A stretch of DNA of 9,999 bases from Clostridiales bacterium (lineage in GTDB: Bacteria > Bacillota > Clostridia > Oscillospirales > Oscillospiraceae). Under the pieces are notes generated by a model, which was not told the origin of the DNA, ran no database searches, and saw only the letters and a list, made by a program, of their open reading frames with translations. The translations under genes were made by a program, and so were the position numbers. Shown one piece after another: positions 5,925 to 9,999 of this stretch (the stretch's first letter is position 1; the number at the start of each line of letters is the position of its first letter). The stretch lies in contig SFIL01000042.1 in the NCBI GenBank assembly GCA_004556205.1, positions 1 to 9,999 of the forward strand, read 5' to 3'.

Positions 5925-5944
5925 TGCGCCATAATCGGTGCGTT
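5923..5944. repeat. Intergenic hairpin repeat, copy 2
   Basis: An 8-bp stem (5923-5930 with 5937-5944) has an ATAATC loop and overlaps the stop codon of the glycohydrolase gene. It is related in sequence to the hairpin at 4208-4239 (shared AATCGGTGC). Two pairs are G-U on the plus strand and would be A-C mismatches on the minus strand, so the fold is weaker in the cluster's own mRNA. Confidence 0.45.
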
Positions 5945-6761
5945 ACTTTTGGTATTTTTCTTTGAATCGGACGACGATCTCCCGCATCTCGTCGTCGAGA
6001 AACGCCATGGCCTCGCTGCGGATCAAATCGGGTATTCCGTAATACGCTTCCGCGATACCGCCGGCGATATCGGCCAGCGTGTCGGAATCACCGCCGACCG
6101 AAACGGCGTTTCGCAGCGCGTCCTCAAAGCTGTTGGATTCATAAAACGCCTCCAACGCGACAGGGACCGTGCCCTGACAGCTTTCATCGAACGCATGATC
6201 CGGCCGGATTTCATCCAGAGACTTCAAAAAGGCGTTCGGATAATACTTCTGCTCGATGTACTTTCGGATCGCCTCTTTGTCCTTTCCTCTGCGAGCCATC
6301 CAGATCGCCGCGGCTACCGCCTGCGCACCCCGGATGCCTTGCGGGTGGTTGTGCGTGACCTCTGCGGTCAGTCCGGCTAAGCGTTCCGCTTCCTCAAGGG
6401 AATGCGCTGCCCATCCGGCGGGAGCGGCTCTCGCGGCGGAGCCGTTGCCCCAGCTGTTATACGCAGCCGTTGATCCGTCCTTCAGCCAGCGGTAAAGAAG
6501 CGTGCCGAAACCCGCGTTCAGCCGTTTTCTTCCGTGATAATGCATTTTCTCAACAAGGCGTTTTTTAAACGTATCGTCGTCTTCCTGCATTTCACGATTC
6601 AGCAGAGCGTCCGCCGCGGCGACGGTCATGACGGAGTCATCGGTATATTCACATGGGATATCCATGATGCCGTCGTTTCCGAAAAGGCCGAATGTCTTAC
6701 TTTTGTGATCGTCAAATTCAAATCGGGATCCGACGATATCTCCGATGATCGCACCAAACAT
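5943..6761 (-). CDS. ADP-ribosylglycohydrolase family protein (DraG/ARH-type)
   Basis: This 272-residue all-helical enzyme removes ADP-ribose from modified proteins or related ADP-ribosyl compounds using a two-metal (Mg) site. Conserved family blocks are present: GAIIGDIVGSRFE at the start, YTDDS (39-43) giving the first metal ligands, GNGSAAR (105-111), THNHPQG (136-142), and SVGGDSDTLADIAGG (221-235) giving the second acidic metal motif. All expected metal ligands are intact, so activity is likely. The start is the ATG at 6759-6761, with GGAGGGG 6 nt upstream; an ATG 18 nt earlier precedes that site and is rejected. It lies 23 nt after the 167-aa gene and 77 nt before the FtsH-like gene. 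In other bacteria such enzymes reverse regulatory ADP-ribosylation (DraG) or give immunity to ADP-ribosylating toxins. No ADP-ribosyltransferase is visible in this window. Confidence 0.92.
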   Translation of the reverse strand: MFGAIIGDIVGSRFEFDDHKSKTFGLFGNDGIMDIPCEYTDDSVMTVAAADALLNREMQEDDDTFKKRLVEKMHYHGRKRLNAGFGTLLYRWLKDGSTAAYNSWGNGSAARAAPAGWAAHSLEEAERLAGLTAEVTHNHPQGIRGAQAVAAAIWMARRGKDKEAIRKYIEQKYYPNAFLKSLDEIRPDHAFDESCQGTVPVALEAFYESNSFEDALRNAVSVGGDSDTLADIAGGIAEAYYGIPDLIRSEAMAFLDDEMREIVVRFKEKYQK

Positions 6762-6784
6762 CTTTTTCCCCTCCTGCAAGCGTG

Positions 6785-7288
6785 TCAGCTGCTTTCCCTT
6801 AGAACGCCGTGAAGTCGGTAAACGCAGGAAACGATATTGCCCTCTTTGAGCGTAATTTTTCCCGCGTCGGCGTAATAGACGGCGTCATATTCGTTTCCAA
6901 GGCAGGAAAAGGAGAACAAGGTGTCTTTTTCACCGAATCCATACTCGACCGGAGCGTCATAGATCTCCGTGACAACCCCGTTTAACAGAACGCGGGCATC
7001 ATAGGGCGGAGATAATAAGCCTATTGGGATAACGGATTCAGAGGCCATGGAAAAATGCTTATGTGCCGCTCTAAAGGCTTCTTCATCCCGATAGACGTCA
7101 GGGGTTTTCACGCATTCGAGAAACAGTTCAAAGTCCTTCTCACAGGGAAACGCCGCGTTCTCAATGAATACGCCGTGCGTCTCTATCGGAAGGGGGAATT
7201 CCGTGCTTCCGTGTCCTGCCCATGCTTTCAGAAGGCCGTCGCCCTCTGCATCCGGCTCTATGATCCACGCTTCCGGTCTGACGATCAT
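6785..7288 (-). CDS. Unrecognised 167-aa protein between PcfJ-like and glycohydrolase genes
   Basis: I prefer the ATG at 7286-7288 (MIVRPEAW) because GAGGT lies 8 nt upstream. An earlier ATG at 7310-7312 would overlap the previous stop as ATGA, which is also possible and would add 8 residues. The product is a soluble beta-rich protein: WIIEPDAEGDGLLKAWAG, an IETHGVFIEN block, then FSMASESVIPIGLL, VLLNGVVTEIYDAP, and YDAVYYADAGKITLKEGN. The repeated short strands and the VLLNGVVTEI block suggest a small beta-barrel domain, but I recognise no family and see no catalytic motif. It is tightly coupled to both neighbours (20-nt gap or 4-nt overlap upstream, 23-nt gap downstream), so it is part of the same transcript. 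Confidence 0.75.
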   Translation of the reverse strand: MIVRPEAWIIEPDAEGDGLLKAWAGHGSTEFPLPIETHGVFIENAAFPCEKDFELFLECVKTPDVYRDEEAFRAAHKHFSMASESVIPIGLLSPPYDARVLLNGVVTEIYDAPVEYGFGEKDTLFSFSCLGNEYDAVYYADAGKITLKEGNIVSCVYRLHGVLRESS

Positions 7289-7308
7289 TTTTCTTACCTC
7301 GTTTCTTG

Positions 7309-8745
7309 TCATTTCTCTGGTTCGATCCATTGGCAAGTGTTTGCGGCGGCCAGCATCTCCCTTAGCCTGGTTATTGCCGATTGGGAGCATTCCGCGTTAA
7401 ATCTCGCTTTTACCTCATCGAGATAATACCTTCCCCGGCGATCCGCAGAAAACTGCACCGTGTGGCCTGCGTTCTCAAAGCTCCAGTGAAAAATCGCCGC
7501 ACGATCACTCTGGATCAGAGCTTTTCTTGAGTAGACGCAGTTATGCTGGGTTTCGCCTTCCGCAAGAAGCTGTTCGGAAGTGATGATCCGTTGGAGCTCG
7601 TTTGGATACAGGAAGCTGAGCGACTTTTCCAGATTATCAAATCTTGAAGGGGTCATAACCAGCGATTCACTGCCTGCCGCCTCAAGACGGTTCTTCCGCA
7701 CCGCTCGCGACAGTTCATCATGTGCCTCTATCAGTTTTTTTAGGCTGCATCGGAGCTTAACGGGTGTATTGGTGTCAAGACACATTGCAACGTAATCCTT
7801 CACATAATCATCAAGCGCTTTCTCCGAAAATCCGCGCACATGGCGATAGTAATTCACTATAAACGACCCAACCGACTCAAAGCTGTTGAACCCGTCGAAT
7901 GCGTTCTTTAAGGTAAAACACTTTGCAAACAAATCCATCGATATGCCGATCAGTGCCGGCCGATCACGCCTGCTGACAGCGGGAGCCAACGACGCGATCG
8001 CATAACCGGTGTTCAAATCGATCTTGTTGTAATTTAAGTTCAGCACGCCGGGCTCCGGCACAGAGGCATCTATTATTTCTTTCGGAGTATGCGATTGGAT
8101 CACGCTCGAAAACGGGATCGACGGAAGAAAGCAGCCGCACTTTTTTATTGTCCGGCCGATGTCTTTCAGGATGTACATTTTCTCGGTCTCGGCAGCCGCA
8201 GAGAAGAACGCAGCGGTGAAAGCTCGGAATTGAGAGTTGCTCAGGAGATTCCGGTTGATTCGGTAATTCATGCCGTCGGTTGTGACCTGCTCCACGGCAT
8301 CCTGCCCGCTGCGGACACAAACGGTTTTGTCCCAATAGCCGTAAAAAGTGTCTTTCTTCTCGGAAGACAGCGTTATTACCGGGGTGTTCTGCAGGATCAG
8401 CGTGGACGCTATATGGTTTCCGAAAGATCGGTGGTATCGGACGCCCTTAACGAAATGAAACGTCAATGTCCATCGGCCGTTATTCTCGGCCAGACGCGCG
8501 CACTGCGGCAGGTTCCATTTATTCCCGGGAAGAAATTGCTTGAGCTCTATCAGCCTGCCGATGGTATTTTTGGATAATTGCCTGTTTAAAGCATCTCTGA
8601 CCGACGCGATCTCATCGGTAAATTCTCCGTCCAGCGTATAGAAATACAGCTTGCTGCCGCGCTCGGCAGAGGAACCGACGTCGAGCGTGGATGCGTTTAC
8701 GCCATAGGTCGCTTGGAGAATTCTCTTTATCTCGTCACTATACAT
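7309..8745 (-). CDS. PcfJ-like domain protein, first gene of the six-gene cluster
   Basis: The protein has 478 residues. The C-terminal part (about 340-465) fits the PcfJ-like pattern: HDELS (342-346), LLAEGETQHNCV (393-404), the strand pair AIFHW / HTVQFS, and VKARFN (445-450), corresponding to the family's 'EG..LxxCV..Y', 'i.f' and 'Q.rg..N' blocks. PcfJ was named from conjugative plasmid pCF10, and its molecular role is unknown; relatives are scattered through Bacillota mobile elements and islands. The N-terminal 330 residues are mixed helix/strand and unrecognised. The ATG at 8743-8745 lies within one arm of a perfect 12-bp inverted repeat, and the nearest GGAG is 13 nt upstream, a weak site unlike every other gene here, so translation may be controlled. 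No conjugation genes are near. Confidence 0.75.
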   Translation of the reverse strand: MYSDEIKRILQATYGVNASTLDVGSSAERGSKLYFYTLDGEFTDEIASVRDALNRQLSKNTIGRLIELKQFLPGNKWNLPQCARLAENNGRWTLTFHFVKGVRYHRSFGNHIASTLILQNTPVITLSSEKKDTFYGYWDKTVCVRSGQDAVEQVTTDGMNYRINRNLLSNSQFRAFTAAFFSAAAETEKMYILKDIGRTIKKCGCFLPSIPFSSVIQSHTPKEIIDASVPEPGVLNLNYNKIDLNTGYAIASLAPAVSRRDRPALIGISMDLFAKCFTLKNAFDGFNSFESVGSFIVNYYRHVRGFSEKALDDYVKDYVAMCLDTNTPVKLRCSLKKLIEAHDELSRAVRKNRLEAAGSESLVMTPSRFDNLEKSLSFLYPNELQRIITSEQLLAEGETQHNCVYSRKALIQSDRAAIFHWSFENAGHTVQFSADRRGRYYLDEVKARFNAECSQSAITRLREMLAAANTCQWIEPEK

Positions 8746-8812
8746 TTTTGACCCGCAGCTCCTATGCTTTTTCGTTCGCAGTCATCATACAGATAAATAT
8801 GGGTCAAAAATG
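8743..8812 (-). promoter_or_regulatory. Promoter region of the cluster with a perfect 12-bp inverted repeat
   Basis: CATTTTTGACCC (8743-8754) and GGGTCAAAAATG (8801-8812) are perfect inverted copies 46 bp apart (58 bp centre to centre). Between them lies a possible -10, TATGAT on the minus strand (complement of 8784-8789), though without a good -35. One arm would then cover the -35 region and the other would contain the start codon of the PcfJ-like gene. It could be a two-site operator, most simply for the adjacent WYL regulator. If transcription starts upstream of 8812, it could instead be an mRNA stem that hides the AUG. The repeat is directly seen; its role is inferred. Confidence 0.6.
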
Positions 8813-8821
8813 GGACATAAA

Positions 8822-8855
8822 AAGGCCCGCGGATTTCGATGAATCCACGAGCCTT
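8822..8855 (-). terminator. Intrinsic terminator of the WYL regulator gene
   Basis: A 14-bp stem (8822-8835 with 8842-8855), including two G-U pairs when read on the minus strand, lies 10 nt after the stop at 8866 and is followed by TTTTTA (complement of 8816-8821). It separates the regulator from the six-gene cluster, which therefore needs its own promoter. Confidence 0.8.
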
Positions 8856-8865
8856 GTTTTATATA

Positions 8866-9849
8866 TTATTGATACTTTTTCAGCCCATCTTCCAGCGCCT
8901 CTCTTATCTGTGTTCTCAGAGATTCCGGCTGAAGGATTTCAACATGATGAAGGTACTGCATAGCCCAGTATTCCATGGCGGTCGGGCTTGCCTTTATGCT
9001 TACCTCAATCTTTTCCTTGTCATAGGTCTCCCGTATTCTGACATCGGTTCCGAACCAGTCAATAATTTGATCGATAATCTGTGTGTCTGCCCGGAAAACA
9101 ATTTGCTCCGGTGGATCTGTGTACATATACGGCATGGCAGAGGAGATCTCCTTGTAGTTGATCCCGTTCTCGTAGCCTTTGATATTTTTTATCGGAGTAG
9201 CTTTCTTTTCGGTAAAGGCTATGTCGGTGATATGATCCAGACGCTGAAATACCATATCGTTCCAATCCTCGTTGTATGCCATAAGATAATACCGTTGATT
9301 GTGGAGGATCATCTGATACGGGCTTACACGCTGCTCAGAGGATTTGTGGAGTTTCCGGTCGATTCCGTATTTGTTGTAGTCGTAGCGGATCTGTATTTGT
9401 TTCTCGATTGCTTTATAAATTGATTCTATGTTATAAAACAAAGCGCTGTTATCGGTTTTGCTCCAATCGTTCACGGAGTGGATATGCTTGATGCTTGTTT
9501 TGAAGTATTTATTGGAAAGGCCGCAAATCCGTTCGATAAGATCTTTGGAGCGGGCAGCGGTAATGTGCTTGCTGGAGAGGACACCGTCGATGAGCATGCG
9601 CAGCTCTGCATCCTCAAATTCCCGATAATCAATATAACAGCCTGCCCGGCACGATTCTATTCCGACTCCGGCTTCTTTCAGCAAAGAGATATTGCGGCTG
9701 ACAGCCTTTCTTTCAATTGCAATACCGTAGTCGCTTTCCAGATGGCGCGCAATATCCTCCTGTGTCATCGGATGCTTATGGTCGCTGTATTCCTTGAGAA
9801 TTTGCCATATTCTGATTAGCGCCAGTTTTTTAGGCTCAAAGCTCTCCAT
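8866..9849 (-). CDS. WYL-domain transcriptional regulator
   Basis: The product is 327 residues with the classic order. An N-terminal winged helix-turn-helix (about 8-75) contains MTQEDIARHL and RKAVSRNISLLKEAG as the recognition region. A WYL domain (about 142-215) has SPYQM (176-180), RYYLM (186-190) in place of the name-giving Trp-Tyr-Leu, and FQRLDHI (201-207). A C-terminal WCX-type region lies at about 245-325. WYL proteins sense ligands, probably nucleotides or nucleic acids, and often control defence or DNA-damage genes. TGAGGAGG (complement of 9857-9864) is 7 nt before the ATG at 9847-9849 and overlaps the stop of the upstream hydrolase gene, so it may be translationally coupled to that gene. 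A terminator follows, and the inverted repeat before the next gene is its most likely operator. Confidence 0.9.
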   Translation of the reverse strand: MESFEPKKLALIRIWQILKEYSDHKHPMTQEDIARHLESDYGIAIERKAVSRNISLLKEAGVGIESCRAGCYIDYREFEDAELRMLIDGVLSSKHITAARSKDLIERICGLSNKYFKTSIKHIHSVNDWSKTDNSALFYNIESIYKAIEKQIQIRYDYNKYGIDRKLHKSSEQRVSPYQMILHNQRYYLMAYNEDWNDMVFQRLDHITDIAFTEKKATPIKNIKGYENGINYKEISSAMPYMYTDPPEQIVFRADTQIIDQIIDWFGTDVRIRETYDKEKIEVSIKASPTAMEYWAMQYLHHVEILQPESLRTQIREALEDGLKKYQ

Positions 9850-9861
9850 GGTGCGGCCTCC

Positions 9862-9999
9862 TCATCTCTGAAAGAAAATATCCTCCTCCGTGCGGGGCGC
9901 GAAGCGGACGAGCGCCGCGGCGTCGAGATCGCAGCGGTGCATGTCTACGGCGCAGATGCGGCGGTTTTCGTACGTCGTGTAGTAATAAATGCCGCGCTG
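9862..9999 (-). CDS. Choloylglycine (bile salt) hydrolase, 3' end (rest beyond window)
   Basis: The last 45 residues and the TGA (9862-9864) of a second choloylglycine hydrolase are visible: GIYYYTTYENRRI, AVDMHRCDLDAAALVRF and EEDIFFQR. They match the C-terminus of the truncated copy at 985-1866 almost residue for residue. The gene continues past the right edge, so whether its Cys nucleophile is intact cannot be seen. Unlike the left copy it has no terminator after it, and its stop codon overlaps the ribosome binding site of the WYL gene. Confidence 0.9.
   Translation of the reverse strand, partial: QRGIYYYTTYENRRICAVDMHRCDLDAAALVRFAPRTEEDIFFQR
9868..9999. repeat. Direct repeat, right copy (hydrolase 3' region)
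   Basis: This is the second copy of the sequence at 991-1122, in the same orientation, running off the window edge. Recombination between the copies would remove the 8.9 kb between them. Confidence 0.92.

Noticed and set aside
2400..9861. Integrative element with integrase, transposase, att sites or tRNA target
   Set aside because: No integrase, transposase, tRNA or short flanking duplication is visible. The only flanking repeats are parts of hydrolase genes.
1..9999. CRISPR array or RNA genes
   Set aside because: No regularly spaced direct repeats, and no tRNA or rRNA-like sequence was seen on either strand.

Overview
The window looks like a chromosome segment from a Gram-positive, gut-type member of the Clostridia (Bacillota). 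Reasons: strong GGAGG ribosome binding sites with about 7-nt spacing on nearly every gene, a regulator-type desulfoferrodoxin domain, choloylglycine (bile salt) hydrolase genes, a PcfJ-like protein, a soluble FtsH-like protease and a WYL regulator. This is a family-level inference; the sequence holds no 16S or other species marker.

Left part (1-2400, GC-rich, host-like). It holds the 3' end of a protein with a desulfoferrodoxin-like metal domain (1-345), a ribbon-helix-helix regulator (450-647, minus) and a divergent small-protein gene with a TTG start (758-919, plus). Two 5'-truncated genes then meet head to head at about position 1843. One is a choloylglycine hydrolase lacking its N-terminal catalytic Cys (985-1866, minus). 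The other is the cytoplasmic C-terminal domain of a KUP potassium transporter (1844-2353, plus). Neither can be functional as it stands.

Middle (2400-3600, clearly AT-rich, foreign-looking). It holds a decayed gene fragment with a frameshift and an in-frame stop (2402-2622, minus), then a consensus sigma-A promoter driving a lone unrecognised 218-residue protein (2767-3423, plus).

Right part (3598-9849, medium GC, all minus strand). A WYL-domain regulator (8866-9849) with its own terminator is followed by a six-gene cluster: PcfJ-like protein, 167-aa unknown, ADP-ribosylglycohydrolase, soluble FtsH-like AAA+/M41 zinc protease, 105-aa unknown and 185-aa unknown. The cluster ends at a good intrinsic terminator (3538-3577). 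A perfect 12-bp inverted repeat spans the likely promoter and start codon of the first cluster gene. Two related hairpins sit in intergenic gaps of the cluster. A WYL regulator next to de-ADP-ribosylation and ATP-dependent proteolysis makes this the best candidate for an undescribed system. That is inference from gene content only.

Right edge (9862-9999). The 3' end of a second choloylglycine hydrolase, about 92% identical by eye to the truncated left copy and in the same orientation, abuts the WYL gene. The island therefore lies between two direct hydrolase copies 8,877 bp apart, which could recombine. No tRNA, rRNA, CRISPR array, integrase or transposase is visible.
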